The notes under the pieces were generated by a model, which made no database searches, was not told the origin of the DNA, and worked only from the letters and a program-made list of their open reading frames with translations. Shown piece after piece: positions 22,121 through 34,330 of a stretch of 64,000 bases of DNA; position 1 is the first letter of the stretch; every line of letters begins with the position of its first letter. The stretch covers positions 8,700,982 through 8,764,981 of the forward strand of contig NC_045134.1 of NCBI RefSeq assembly GCF_007655135.1. Direction: 5' to 3'. Origin of the DNA: Punica granatum (taxonomy: Eukaryota > Streptophyta > Magnoliopsida > Myrtales > Lythraceae). Position numbers and translations under genes: made by a program.

Positions 22121-25074
22121 GAGGAAATAGCCTGAAAAATAAATTACTATCATGAAATTCCCCATCTACCAATTTTTTAAATTTTGACATGAAAAATCAT
22201 TACGTTTACATCCATTTTCTTGTCCTACCAATCCATTAATTGGGCTGTCAAAACTGCTAACGTGACCATTAACGGCGCTAATGTGACAGACGGTTGCGTA
22301 CGTAGATGGCATGCCACAAACATTTTAACATAAAAAATATAACATCCCAAATTTCCTTATATCATATGATTTTGTAAAGATATTGTTTCATGAAAAATAT
22401 TATTTGAAGACATAGGAATTTATTACATATTTCAATTTAAAAGAATTAGCTTGTATTTATCATTAAGATTAATGAGATAGATTTGATGTTTAACTTTCTA
22501 TGTGTCATCATCCGTTTTATTGTTATTAGCTCATCCAATTTTAAAGTGCCACATATCCCTCTTGATCCATTTCCACCACCTCACCACTTCTTTAAATTTG
22601 CAAATCCCCATCTCGGCCATTCTCCATTCCATTTGCAAAATTTCAACATCACGAGAGAGCCACAGAGAGATTGAATGGCTGAGAGGGAAAATGGAAAAAT
22701 AGGAAATGATCGGTTTTCGAGGTTTGATGTTCGGGTGACTTCACGGTGAGTAACCTATTCTTAAACTAGTACTTTTTATTATCATTATGTCGATATTTTT
22801 AGAACTGTATTGTCATGTCCATGTCAATGTCACGGATCATGCATGTATTTTTATATAATCGATTATGATATTTGGAAATGAAAAGTGAGGTATTGAGTTG
22901 GGTAAATGAGATTGATAGGAGTCGGTGAGTCCTGTAGCGCCCTGAACCAGTCATAAGCCGAGCAGTAGGAAAGGGCTGCCTGGAGCAGAGAGGCTGCCAG
23001 TGTGGAGCCGCCACTGTGGTCGGAAGCTGGAAAGGGGCACAGGAATGATCTGAGTTCTGGAAGTCTCGATGATATTTTTTATGATATTATTAAACCTATG
23101 CTATGATCCGGTTAGTTTAGATTGTGGTTACTCATTGGGCGTCAAGCTCACCCCCAAATATATTCTCAGTGTTTTTCAGGTTAAAAGTGGCGGTGGTTCG
23201 TAGCATTTTATTGGGATTTTACTCGTCCAATCGAATTTGTAATTTTTTTATATCCTTTATATGTAAGGAAATTCATGTGTAATTATCGAATTTTATCGTA
23301 ATAAATTTTTCGGATTTTACAAAAAATCACATAGTTTGCTTTTTCTTTTTCCCTCATCTACCAAAATATCAATAATTTTTCTCTCATCTACCAAAATATC
23401 AATAACTTTAAAAATCACATAGGTTACTTATACTCCCTTATCTACCAAAATATAGCTTCTTTTAAAAATCACATTTACCAAAATATGTCTTCTTTGAATG
23501 ATTCTAAGTTTGAATTAGGGACTTATAGATATGTATGTTGATTTGAATGTTAAAAAGAATTTTAACTGGAAAAGAAGTGTTAAAACAATTACAAGTTTGC
23601 CATATGCAAATCAAAATAATATTCATATCTGTTATCACATTAAGTAATATAGGAACTTAAATATTTTATACTGCAAAGACAATAACCATTACAACAGAAT
23701 TTGTGCCCATAAACATCTATAAAATTTTAGCATGATTCAACTTGTTGGACACAAGTCCTGTTGGAATGGTTATTTTATCATGATTATTGTCTTTGCAGTA
23801 TAATATGTTTAAGTTCCTATCTGTTATTTATAAAAGCAAGATAAAGTGGGTTGGGCCGGAAAATCCCAGAATGGTTCGTTTCTAAATGGAATTTTCTCGA
23901 TCTTTTGATTTTTTCCAAAAAATAAAATTTTAAATTTTTAGAAATACATAGATATAGATTTGTGGAATCGTTCACTATTTTATTGATTTTATGACTTTTT
24001 TTTTAATTTTTAATTTTTAAAAATAAGTAAATATATATTTGTGAAATCGATTTTTATTTTCTCGATTTTTTAAATTTTTTAGAAAAAGGAATTTTAGTTT
24101 TATTTTTAAAACATATAGATACATATATCTGAGATCGATTGTTATTTTCTTGCATGCAAATAGTTTAATTTTAGGTACATCAACAGTTAGATTTTTAGAG
24201 GTGAGTTCTTCAACTATTTACTTTTTTCTCGTACATAAACTTTTTAGAATTTTAGGATTTTTCAATTTTGTGTTTGTAGTCTAGGAGTTAAATTTTGATA
24301 ATGTAGATATGATGAATTTCTATCTTCATCATTTTATATCTACATTATCAAAATTTAATAATAATAGGTTTTAGAAATCTATATCTACATGAACTATGCC
24401 AAAAATAACTTGAACCTTGTTAAAGTAATCGGTCCCAATTTCCAACAAGTCCAACCACGCTAAATAATCATCCCTAAATTTTATAGATATCAGTGTGCAC
24501 AAGATCTGTTGGAATGATTATTTTAATATGGTTATTGTATTTATTGTATAGTATGTCTAAGTTCCTATATTACTTAATGTGATAGCAGATGTGAATATTC
24601 TTTTGATTTGACCATGACAAATTTGTAATTGTTATAACACTTATTTTCTGTTAAAAATTCTTTTAATATTCAAATCAACATACATATATATAAGCCCCTA
24701 AGTCAAATTTATAATCATTCAAAGAAGTTATATTTTAGTAGATGTGATTTTTGAAAGAAGCCATATTTTGGTAGATGATGTAACATAAACAAACTATGTG
24801 AGTTTTTAAAGTTATTGATATTTTGGTAGATGAGGGAAAAAAAACAAACTATGTGATTTGTTAGGATAAAAAGTTTGTGGCATATCATCAACGCAGGCAA
24901 CCGTCTGTCACATTAGCGTCTTTAATGGCCACTTTAACAATTTTGACGGCTCAATTAACGAATTGGTAAATGAGGGAAATGGAAGTAAACGTTGTGATTT
25001 TTCAGGTCAAAATTTTAAAAATTGGTAGATCGGGAAATTTTATGAAAGTAATTGATTTTTTAGGCTATTTCCCC
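22121..25074. mobile_element. Mutator-like element with long terminal inverted repeats
   Basis: The left arm starts GAGGAAATAGCCTGAAAAAT; the right arm read on the minus strand starts GGGGAAATAGCCTAAAAAAT. The arms stay alignable for over 200 bp through GTGACAGACGGTTGC (left) and its inverse on the right. Similarity resumes further in around the CATCTACCAAAATATCAATAA stretches (about 23355-23405 and 24815-24835), once a nested insertion is skipped. Flanks TTTAACCAT (22112-22120) and TTTAACTGT (25075-25083) resemble a 9-bp target duplication with two mismatches, the Mutator length. No transposase domain is seen. A second, inner hairpin lies at about 23650-23820. Confidence 0.65.
22338..23320 (+). 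mobile_element. solo-LTR-like insertion in the left arm of the long-TIR element
   Basis: This segment of about 980 bp interrupts the left inverted arm but not the right. It begins ATAACATCCCAAAT and ends TTCGGATTTTAC. It also has the TTACTCATTGGGCGTCAAGC then TCACCCC phrase that I associate with large plant LTRs. AAAAAT borders both sides and may be the target duplication. It has no coding domain, so I read it as a solo LTR. The ends are approximate. Confidence 0.45.
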
Positions 25075-25412
25075 TTTAACTGTCGACCAAAAAAACACAT
25101 GTATAATACATATTATACATATATACAATATATAAAAATATTTTCACAAAAATATTTAATGTTGAACCCAAAAAAATGTATAATACGTATATTATATGTA
25201 GATATAATATATAGATATATTTTCATAGACTTTCTTTCACTTGTAGGTACATGTCACCCCAAATCATAAAAGATAAATATATTTTAGATACTTTTTAATG
25301 ATTTAAAATTTTAAAAATTTTAAAAATTTAAAAATTCAAGAAAATTTCATTCGAAAAAGGAGCGTTCTGAGGCTATCTGGTGGGGCTCACATTTATCCTG
25401 ATTTCATATATA

Positions 25413-26425
25413 CTAGTCGGGAAACTCGTTCATTGCATATGTTAGAACACGGCCTTTTTTCTTTCTATCAATTGGATTATATATCATATATATGGTTATT
25501 TCAAACAATAAAGTAAGTAAAAGTTTATACTTATTAGTTATTCCTACAAAAAAAATTATGTAGTTATTAATATAAATAGTAATTTGCAATCAATAAAAAT
25601 ATGTTATATTGGATATACATCACTGATATTAACTGAATTTTACCAATAAAGTAAGTAAAATATATAGTTATTTATTTTAATATTATATTAATATCGATTT
25701 GATAATATATTAATTTTATCCTAAATTAAAAATTCACGATTATAAAATATTATATAGATGGTAAAATCTTCTATAAATTTTCAAAAATATTCTATTATAT
25801 CAATATCTAATAAAGAATATTCATTCAATTTTAATATTAAAATATTAGCTATATGAGAGATAATCGCACGACTATATATTATTAAAAGAAATATATATGC
25901 TAATACATTTATATTATATTAAAACATATCTTAATATATACTTATTTTAGTACTAATATTTATGTGATTAGATGTTAAATATTTATCTTAAACAAAAAAT
26001 TCAAAATTATCAAATATTATACAGATAATAAAATTTTCTAAATTTCAACAAATACTCCTTTATGTCGATATCTTATAAAAGATGTTATTTTTACTTTTGC
26101 AATTCAAATATCATGATTTATTAAATTAAATATTGCATAATCAACAATATCTTATCTGAAATTACAAAATATTATGTTTTACTTGAGTTTTTAAAAAATA
26201 TCTTTTAAAATTTTTAAAAACAGTTTTTATAAAAATTTATCATAAAAATTTAAAAATTAAAAAGGATAAAATCTGATTTTATCATACCATATCTTTTAAT
26301 TTTTTTTAAAAAATCATTTTAAAAAAAATATTAATATAAAAAGTAAGAAAACTCAAAAATTCCATTCAATAATTCGGGCGTTCTGAGGCCATTTGGCCGA
26401 ACCCACCACAGCTCTTTATATTATA
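25413..26425 (-). mobile_element. Helitron-like element H4, inverted
   Basis: On the minus strand, the 3' end reads TGCAATGAACGAGTTTCCCGA then CTAG (25413-25416). The 5' side at about 26360-26425 contains AAATGGCCTCAGAACGCCC next to a TATA-rich end. It directly abuts the 5' side of H3, so H2, H3 and H4 lie head to tail in the same orientation. Confidence 0.55.
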
Positions 26426-26442
26426 TAAAATGATAATATAGA

Positions 26443-26453
26443 TGGATATAGAT

Positions 26454-26508
<55 letters not shown>
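26443..26508. repeat. (GATA)n microsatellite
   Basis: A run of GATA/TAGA units, preceded by GATATA variants, at the outer edge of H4. Confidence 0.95.
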
Positions 26509-26802
26509 TCAAATTAGCAGAAGAAAAGGAAAATTCTGATCGAGCACTGCCAAAGACAAAAGAAACTTCAGTGGATATTCAAAAGACAGAGGACCTTGGG
26601 CCTTTTCGACCGCCCTAATTTGGCCTTCTATATGGATGATTTCCTTTAAGGGTCAATAGAGAGAATAAGTACACATTTGATTGTTTGTGATCAATTTAAA
26701 TTTGAAAAATGCACTTTTGAAGTTCAATATATTGGATATATGCTGATTTTGCCGCCGGCCGGCCAACATTAATGGTTGTGAAGTGTTGTGTTAGAAATCA
26801 TA

Positions 26803-26833
<31 letters not shown>

Positions 26834-27143
26834 AATTGCCCTGATTTTGTGATTTCTTTTAATAAATGTATTCCATGATGCCCTACCAGGCAAACAATTT
26901 ATAAATGTACAAGTTCTGTTATAGTATGCGCGTAATGTGTATCCACAATTATTCAAATATAGATGTTATATCTAAAATTTTAGTTCTTGATGAGATTCAA
27001 GGGACAGGAAAAAGTCACATAAACAAACAAAACAATAATAAATACAGATGTTTAAAATTCGGTGGAAGTACCTTTTGGCAAGAGCTGAGCCGATGTCCAA
27101 ATAAAAATTAGTTTTAGCGAATAGGTCAAAAATATTTTGTGAT
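26509..27143. other. intergenic, no gene recognised
   Basis: Contains a TA run followed by (AAT)n at about 26800-26835, and a CCGGCCGGCC palindrome near 26754. Short frames have no recognisable domain. Confidence 0.4.
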
Positions 27144-27245
27144 TGATAGAGGAGACGGTATGAAATCATAGCATACCATTTATTTATGTTGTATTTTAGG
27201 CATATGTACATGGTATTTTATGATTTCGTATAATCTCCTCTATTA
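27144..27245. mobile_element. small foldback MITE of about 100 bp
   Basis: The left arm TGATAGAGGAGACGGTATG (continuing AAATCATAGCATACCAT) pairs with the right arm, whose minus strand reads TAATAGAGGAGATTATACG then AAATCATAAAATACCAT. The flanks are GTGAT on both sides (27139-27143 and 27246-27250), a possible 5-bp target duplication. Nearly the whole element folds into one hairpin, so it could also be a source of small RNA. Confidence 0.6.
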
Positions 27246-28629
27246 GTGATCTTAAAAAAAAGGACAAATTTATTCAATTATTAGAGATTCAAACGGGCAT
27301 GCATTATGGTTCCAGCTTTTAAGTTGACATGCCATAGATTCGAGCAATGTACAAGATAAGTTATATCAAAAACCGAAATTCACCGAAATTGAAAGGAAAT
27401 TTCTTGAAGAAAAGAGACAGTAGACTTAGAGAAATGAAGCATAATGCAATGGAATACTTCATTTCAGGGAGTTCGCTTGTTATTTTCAGAATAATGCATT
27501 TCCTATTCAATAATAACTACCACTTTATCTTCCATGTCATCTCACCGATAACAACAACACAACATGCCATGTATCATTTTTCGATCAGGTCTGTGAATAA
27601 TTACCATTTTTTGGTAGCTTTAAATTGAATATATTCTCCTGAACTATGGGATTAACATGATTTTAAAATTTTCACTTATTTTCGACCAGTCCGATTAAAA
27701 AAATTGAGCCATTTTCCAATTTTCCAGTTCCTGCCCAGAAAAATTGGGTTCAAGCCCAGGAAACCCTGCCCCGGCCCTTATAAAAAGATTTTGAGTCATT
27801 TTCAAATTTTCCTCAATAAATGTGAAGTTACCCATTAAAGGAAAAAAAAGAATAAATGCGATGTTCATTACTCTTTTTCAATTATTATTGATGGAAAAAT
27901 TATACTTTTCGGATAATAAGGCTGAAATGAGGGGCCTTGGTCCATTACCCTTACTAAGCCTAGATCCCTACTAAGCCTCGGCCGATGTCGATTCCATCCG
28001 GTTTTTGCTAAAACTAGCTAGATTGGATAACCTGTGCTTAAAAGAACTTTTTTTTTTGGCTATAGTGCTAAAAAAAGCTAGATTGACAATTATACAACAT
28101 AAACTTTATTAAATATTTGGTATGATGGAACAAAATGAGCATCGATTGAAATCATTATTAAAAAAAAAATCATTACGCACTCCATGCCAAAGATGGCCTA
28201 AATTATTTGACCATCTTTTGTTTGTCTTTCCAATTCCATACTATGCATAGGAAAATTACCTTAACATTTGCTGCCATTGCCGCACATGGACACTCCAATA
28301 TGTCTATCCAATGTATAGATGAAAAGTTCCACTTGTTTTCCCCAAGCCCGTTATTATAGCTACCATGAATGCTAACAGAATTACACACAAAATCATGGGA
28401 CAATGTTGAAATTATTCTCCCCTTTTCTCGTTTCTTCCTCTTTAATTCTCTCTCTCACAAATAATTCTTGGCCAAAATATTCGAAATGCATTTTTCACTC
28501 ATCAATATAAAAAAAAGCAAATAAAAAAAAAGAAGAAAAATTTCAGCACTCAACTTCAAAGACCTCAATTACTTTCTTTTTGGTAATTAATACCTTAATT
28601 ATTTAAAAGAATTGAATTAAAATAAATAA
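27246..28629. other. intergenic, no gene recognised
   Basis: Mixed AT-rich DNA with a repeated TAGATTG-type phrase near 28020 and 28080. No domain-bearing frame was found. Confidence 0.4.
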
Positions 28630-28890
28630 CTAATATTGAACTATTCAAGTGATTTGACTTTTATTCCATTTAACAAAGTCTCATATTAGTCAGCGCCCAA
28701 TTGGACTTTCGGATACTATAGTGCACATTGAAAAAAAAGAATCTCATATTCAAGTATTATGAACGGAGAAAATCTATATTGAGATAAATTTATTTCTTAA
28801 TGAGTCGACTTAACTCGAACTGAATTGGTCGGACACATTGAACTTTCGGATATTAGGTGTACATCAAAAAGAAAAAGAAAAAGAAAATTA
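28630..28890 (+). mobile_element. two SINE tails side by side
   Basis: The first piece runs through CAATTGGACTTTCGGATACT and GTGCACATTG to an A-run at about 28730. The second runs through CTGAATTGGTCGGACACATT, GAACTTTCGGATATTAGGTG and TACATC to an A-rich end near 28885. Both match the tail of the SINE family at 5970 and 8193; the heads are partial. Confidence 0.6.
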
Positions 28891-29191
28891 AGATGTCATT
28901 TTGACATAATATTATTTGTGGGGGAAGAAAACCCATAAAAAATATTATATTTCTTTAATTTAATTTTATAATAATAATAATAATAATATAATTTTGAACC
29001 TTTCCCTCCCTTTCTTATTTGGCTGCAAATTGAAAGGGGAGAAGGGAGAGCGGAGAGTGGAGACTCATCACTCGCTACTCTCCGCTCCCAATTGCGCGCA
29101 GTGTCTCATTTAATTCCATCCCGAAGGAGCATTTAATTCTTTTCTCTGTAATAATTTTACCAAAATTCCGCCATATCCAAATCCTTCCCAT
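28891..29191 (+). promoter_or_regulatory. probable promoter and 5' leader of the POLAR-like gene
   Basis: An (AAT)n run at about 28970-28990 gives way at 29000 to a pyrimidine- and GC-richer stretch leading into the start codon at 29192. That composition is typical of a plant 5' leader. No clear TATA box was identified. Confidence 0.3.
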
Positions 29192-31515
29192 ATGCATCAA
29201 CTCATTAAATCCCTCCCCCCTCCCTCCCCTAAACCCCACACTCCTCACCATCTCTGCATCGCCGATATTCTCCTCCTCTCCGACGACGACGGCGGCGGCG
29301 AAGAAGGAGAAGCAGACGGCGACGGCGACGAGGAGGCGGAGGCGGAAATCGTCGGAGCTATGAACGGTTTCCGCAGGCAGCAACTGGCGAACGCGAGTTG
29401 CGGGTTCGAGTGCGCGTCTCCCCGGCGCGTCGTGTCCCGGCTGTTCCGGAGGCTGAGGGAGAGGCGGAGGTGTGTGCACTGCGGAGATGGGGACGAGAAG
29501 GAGCCTGTCGATGACCGGTCGCCGAGTCTGAGCAGCTTGACGTTGGAAGCGAAGGGCGGCAGCGGAGACGAGGGATCATCGGTCGGGACTGCAAAAAGCG
29601 ATGATTCAGGTAATGCTTCTTTGAGTTCTTTTTTATTGGTGTTTATTTTTTTGGTGATTTGAAGATAATCGATGGATGGTTGGGTTTAGGTAAAACGTTA
29701 AATTCCCGGTTGGAGAGAAAGGCATTTAGTTAGAATAGGATAATCTGAGCCCTGGAAGCTGTGTCTCTTCAATATTAGGGAGATATAGATATTGACTAAA
29801 AAGTTGTGGCTTTTCGCTTCAATTAAGGCCAAATTGATAATTTTCTTGAATCGGATGCTTGCGTGTTGCTTAAAAGTAATTCGAGATTGATTGGGTGTTC
29901 CATACAGTTCGGACACCTCAATTATGATTATTTGGGCAAGTACTGATACTTCTGTTATGATGACGACTCCAATTGTAAGATTTGCCTGCCATAGTTTAAC
30001 TATACTGATAGTTCACCCCGCAAGATGTTAAAGGTTGTTTTTGGTTCGTTTGTTTGTACTTTGTTGGTGAAGTTTGGTGGGCGAGAATTGTTTGAGACCT
30101 TAGGTGTATTAAATGAGAGTCACGGGATCCTCAAGTGTCAGAACCTTCTATTGTAGGATGTCTCTTATAATGCAATAAATTGGGCTTCTTGAGCTGCTTT
30201 CTGGTTTTCTCATCACTGTGTATTTGTAGCAAAGAGGGAAACCGCAATGAAGTGCAGTAAATGAGGGGCCCTTGTAAATGCTGTGGTTGACCTATGAATG
30301 TTAAAGTTTGAAATGGACTATGTTGGGACCACTGGGTTAGTTAATTCTGGGTCCCAATGATAAGGTGATTTTGGCTTTGATGTAAAAGGTGAAGCTTTGT
30401 CATTTTCTGTTTTTGCAAACCGATCTAGGTTAGCTCTTTGTTTTGTGTTGTACTCGATTGCAAAGCTAGTGAGATCAGACTGAACTTTGAACATGGGTGT
30501 TCTCGGACATGTTTGTTTGTCAGTTCTTGATATTATGCCTAAGATAGAATATGCGAGTTTGATGTGTTTGATGACCTGATGTTTTCCGAGTGCCCAGATG
30601 ACTTTAGTATGCCTATGTAAACTTAGAGATTTTCACTCGATTAGTTTTCTTACCTCTGTGGAGCTCACCAAGCATTTGGCATGAATTCTGTTATATGAAC
30701 AGGACCATTCATTAAAGACAACAGGTTCAACATGGGAATTGCGTGTAGCATGTTATATCTCATTGCTTCTAGTAAGAATGAGCTCAGCAAAATGAAGGAG
30801 TTAAGAACCGATGTGGAGATGCTTCTTCAAAATGTCAAGGAGGAAATGAGGAGGAAAGATTCTATCAGTGAGACGTCAATCTCGAAAGCGAGCCCAACTG
30901 CTTCGTGCTTGACTGACCTGAAAGAAGTTTCACGCTGCGGCAGCCTTCTCTCTAGCAGAGCCACTACTGCTCCATATGTTTTACAAGGGGAGGAAACCAT
31001 CACTATTTCAAGTCTATCTATTGTATGTGATGAGTCCAGAAAGGAATCTGTGGAAGGGATGGATCAACTTGAGGCAGAGCTGGAAGCAGAGCTTGGGCGC
31101 TTGCAGCTTCAGCTGGAAACCGAAAGTTTTCCACAAAGCAAAAAGGTTCAATTTCTGTGAGTGTTTCGTTTATTCTGTTATCTTTGTTATTCAGCTCACA
31201 ATATATGAGTTCTATGATTATCAGATTACCGGCAACAATAGCACTGCAAAAAGAAGTGGTAGTTTGAGTTTGGGGGAAGTGGTCGACCCGGACGAATCTA
31301 TGACTGAAGTCCATGGTGGGGTTCCTCCAATTGAGCTTGAGAGGAGACTACACGAACTGCTGGAGTCACGACAGCAAGAGAGGATCAAAGAGCTTGAAGC
31401 TGCCCTGGATTGCATCAAGTTAAAGCTGTCTGAGAAAGAGAGAGAGGCTAAGTGGTGGAAAGATACTGCCCTACTTATGTCCTGCCATGTTCCGGAGCCT
31501 CCAGACCGCTCCTAG
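29192..31515 (+). CDS. POLAR-like coiled-coil protein (asymmetric-division polarity family), three exons
   Basis: Exons 29192-29609, 30703-31145 and 31225-31515 join (phases 1 and 0, GT-AG) to give about 383 residues. Exon 1 is acidic and low-complexity, then basic (RRVVSRLFRRLRERRR, about residues 78-93). Exon 2 opens GPFIKDNRFNMGIACSMLYL then IASSKNELSKM, the conserved block of Arabidopsis POLAR and relatives. It ends in a coiled coil around LEAELEAELGRLQLQLE. Exon 3 holds GVPPIELERRLHELLESRQQ and a second coiled coil, ending at WWKDTALLM. POLAR marks the cell cortex during asymmetric division in the stomatal lineage and recruits BIN2-type kinases; transfer of that role here is inference. 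The start is the first ATG; a later ATG at 29360 would drop the acidic segment. An incomplete duplicate lies at 36638. Confidence 0.85.
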
Positions 31516-32319
31516 AAGCAATTGGGGGAAGCTGTAAAGTACGTGCTATAATACTAGATGATGTATTGGTGTGCAGTTTTCAGCTTTACCTGTGTCCTTG
31601 GTGTAAAGAGAGTTGATGAGAACTTGAGAACAAGTGATCAATTGTCAATGTGAATTGTGAAATATTTTTTCGATTGGGACTTATCACTGGTGAATAAATG
31701 CGCCGTTACGAGATCTTGTCTTGAGATTTTCCCAAGAATTAGAATTACAAGGTCGGGCATGGGGCTTGATTGAACATTGTGCAAGGCTCTTCTAATGATA
31801 AAATGGGCTAAATGTTTGATGATCTCGCTTATCACATTTATGCAAAAACTTCGATGCTTTTGAGCCCAAATGCTTATCATTGTCTTTTGATTCAGAGAAA
31901 TGCCTTTGAGCTTTACCAAATCCTAGGCAGGTTCTAGTGAGGAGCAGGGTTGAGCCAGGCCAACGGCACAGGCATAATCCGATTCCGCGCCAGCAACGTT
32001 CGGCCCAAAATGGGCATAGATTTGGTTCAGCAATTTATCTTTTTAAATAATCTTTCCATACTACATTCCAAACCTTGCAGTAAGACTATTTACATAGCAG
32101 AACACTTATCAGAAAAGAACAATGGAAGGATAAACTAAAGACCATGAGAAGAGAAGAATGTACGATTTTAACCTATGATAGGAATGCCAAGCACAAAAGA
32201 TGTTTTCTTAAGACATCAAATCCATAATAATGTAGAAAGGTAGTAGAGTACAAATTTGTAAAGATTGGGGGGCATAATGCCACTAAGCTCAAAGGGTGGG
32301 GTAAACTGCATTTTCCTCA

Positions 32320-33720
32320 AATAAAAAATACTAGAAAGTTTCAAAAAGATTCAAAAAACATCAAAATAAAATTTAGAAAATAAAATGAAAGTAGAAAATA
32401 CTAGAAAAGATCAAAAAATTCAGACAAAATAAAAAAAGAGAAATTCAGAAAATAAACAAAAAAGAAAAATAAAATGAAATAAAAGTAGTAAAAATTTTAA
32501 AAAATAAATTTCAAACATAAAAGAAATTTAGAAGAAAATGAATAAAAAATTCAAAAAAAGAAAATTCACAAAATTTCAAGAAAAGTACAATGAAATTCAA
32601 GGGAAAAAATAAAATGATTAAATATAAAGTAAATAACCTAACAGGCAAAGGGGGATGTATATTTATTGGGTAATTATGTCCTTGAGATTTCCAAAGATTA
32701 ATTAAGAGCACATAGGAAATTTCAAGTTAAATTTTCTCTTTATATTTTGGGATAAGCTTTTTAATTTGAACTTTTTCATACTTACATTTACTTAAGATTT
32801 TGAATGGTTCAATGAAATTTTAAAACATAAGAGGGACTAAAATTTTTTTATCTAATTGAGCTTACTATCATTGCCTGAGGGGAAACAATGGCTAAGAAAG
32901 TCGCGTCGACTCCATTGGCCTCAATGAAGTCCAACAGGTTTCACTAGCAGCTGGGAATTTTAGAAGTGAGGTTAGCTTAGTGATTTTTGGAATTGTGGAG
33001 ACCGAACAAACCTCAGTTTAGGCTAAATCATAGGAAGGAGCTATGATAGGCTCATCCTAAGAGGCAAACAAAGGATAATCAAAGTAGAACGTGAGTGGCG
33101 TTGTAAACAATGAAGTAGGCATGTTGATCTTTAATATTCATCTCACTTTACATGTCAGGTCGCTCATTTTATATTTACTTATTTTATTTTGTTTTTGAAT
33201 TGCATTTTATTTTTTCTTAATTATTTTGGTTATTTTTTTTATTTCCCTTTCTCAAATTTTCTACTTTTTAGTAATTTTTTTTTATTTTTTGAACTTTTTT
33301 ATTTTTATTTTCTGAATTTTATGTTTTATTTTTATATTTTCTGATTTTGATGTTAACTTTTCAAAAAGTTTATACATTTATGTAATTTTTATTCTTTTTT
33401 TCAACTTATCTATTTTTAAAATTGTATTTTTATTATACTTTTTCAGTACTGTATTGAACTTTTCTAAATTTTCGAAATGTTCTATAAATTTTCTAAATTT
33501 TTTCATTTGTTCTTATTTTTTTCGAATTTTTCTTGCATTTTATATTATTTTTCAAATTTTTTTTATGGCATGTCAACAATCTTTTTACCACAGATTTGGG
33601 AAAAAAGTAACATATTTTATATTTGGGAAAAAAATGAAGAGTTGATATATTTTTGTGATAAAAAATTTCCTTCTAGATTTGAAAAAATGAGCAAACTTCA
33701 TGATATTTTCTAACCCTTTT
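32320..33720. repeat. A-rich and T-rich arms forming a loose inverted repeat
   Basis: An A-rich tract (32320-32640, phrases like AAATTCAGAAAATAAACAAA) is followed by a T-rich tract (33150-33720, phrases like TTTTATTTTCTGAATTTTAT) of opposite sense. The inner part also matches inversely (AAATATAAAGTAAATAACC against ATTTTATATTTACTTATTTT). The A-rich arm is present in copy 2 but the T-rich arm is not, so the foldback is particular to copy 1. Frames here are low-complexity artefacts. Confidence 0.55.
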
Positions 33721-33989
33721 TCTATTCTTGTGCTTTTTATTGTTGAATGCACGCATTCACTAGTTCCAAAAACTTACCTTCAGTACTTCTAACCCTATCT
33801 TCACCGCTTAGTGCTTATCGGGTAGATTACTCCAAGGATACACAAGCTTCCAGAAATGTAACATTTTGATACCAAAAAAAAAAATCGAAACAATTTAATA
33901 CAGAAAGTTTGAAAATTCAGCTACATTCCGCGGACTAACGCCATTAGCAAATGGTGGCGCGACAGAATAAAATAAAATAATAAAGGATA

Positions 33990-34150
33990 CAGATGGAGCT
34001 TTTAGAGGAAATTGAGGACTTGCAGGTGCCGGCAGGCTGATTCTTGATGATAGTGGTAATTGGATTAGTGGATTTGTGCAACATGTTGGTATTGCTTGTT
34101 CAGTGACATCTGGGTTGTGGGGAGCTATTTCTGAGCAATTGTAAAGGAGA
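33990..34150 (+). pseudogene. LINE RNase H-domain remnant
   Basis: One frame reads GAFRGN, a stop, GLAGAGRLILDDSGNWISGF, then VQHVG and LWGAISEQL. This matches the start of the RNase H-like domain found at the end of plant LINE reverse transcriptases (pattern GA-RGN-G-AGAGG--RD--GNW--GF and AELWG). In-frame stops show it is dead. It lies in duplication copy 1; a sister remnant is at 38932. Confidence 0.6.
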
Positions 34151-34154
34151 TGCT

Positions 34155-34330
34155 TCTATCCGGGGTTGGTTTGAAGCAAGATCTTGGATTCAAATATTGT
34201 AATTGGAGAAAATTCATGTTCATAAGAGTTTTACCCCTTAACGGAGCAACTAAATACAATCGTGCTGGATTAGTTGGAGTTCATTGGGTTTCCGAATATC
34301 AAAATACACACCGCGAAAGGAAAAAAATGG
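34155..34330 (+). mobile_element. SINE copy in duplication copy 1
   Basis: Contains the AGCAAGATCTTGGATTCAAA B-box-like stretch, CTGGATTAGTTGGAGTTCAT and an A-rich end after AATACACACCGC. The head is partly lost compared with the sister copy at 39375. Confidence 0.65.

Larger units (their letters stand above)
21140..25412 (-). mobile_element. Helitron-like element H3, inverted, interrupted by a nested element
   Basis: On the minus strand, the 3' end reads CAACACATGGGCTCCACGA then CTGA, closely matching the H1 end. The 5' side near 25345-25412 has the family motif AGATAGCCTCAGAACGCTC. The interior is split by a 2954-bp long-TIR element (22121-25074). If that is removed, the element is about 1.3 kb, similar in scale to its neighbours. 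Confidence 0.5.

Noticed and set aside
29075..29594. Antisense open frames across POLAR-like exon 1
   Set aside because: They mirror the GC-rich low-complexity exon; the sense strand has matching splice phases and the conserved family block.
30976..31515. 179-codon frame reading through intron 2 of the POLAR-like gene
   Set aside because: Its exon 2 part is out of frame with the conserved protein; the spliced model explains both exons.
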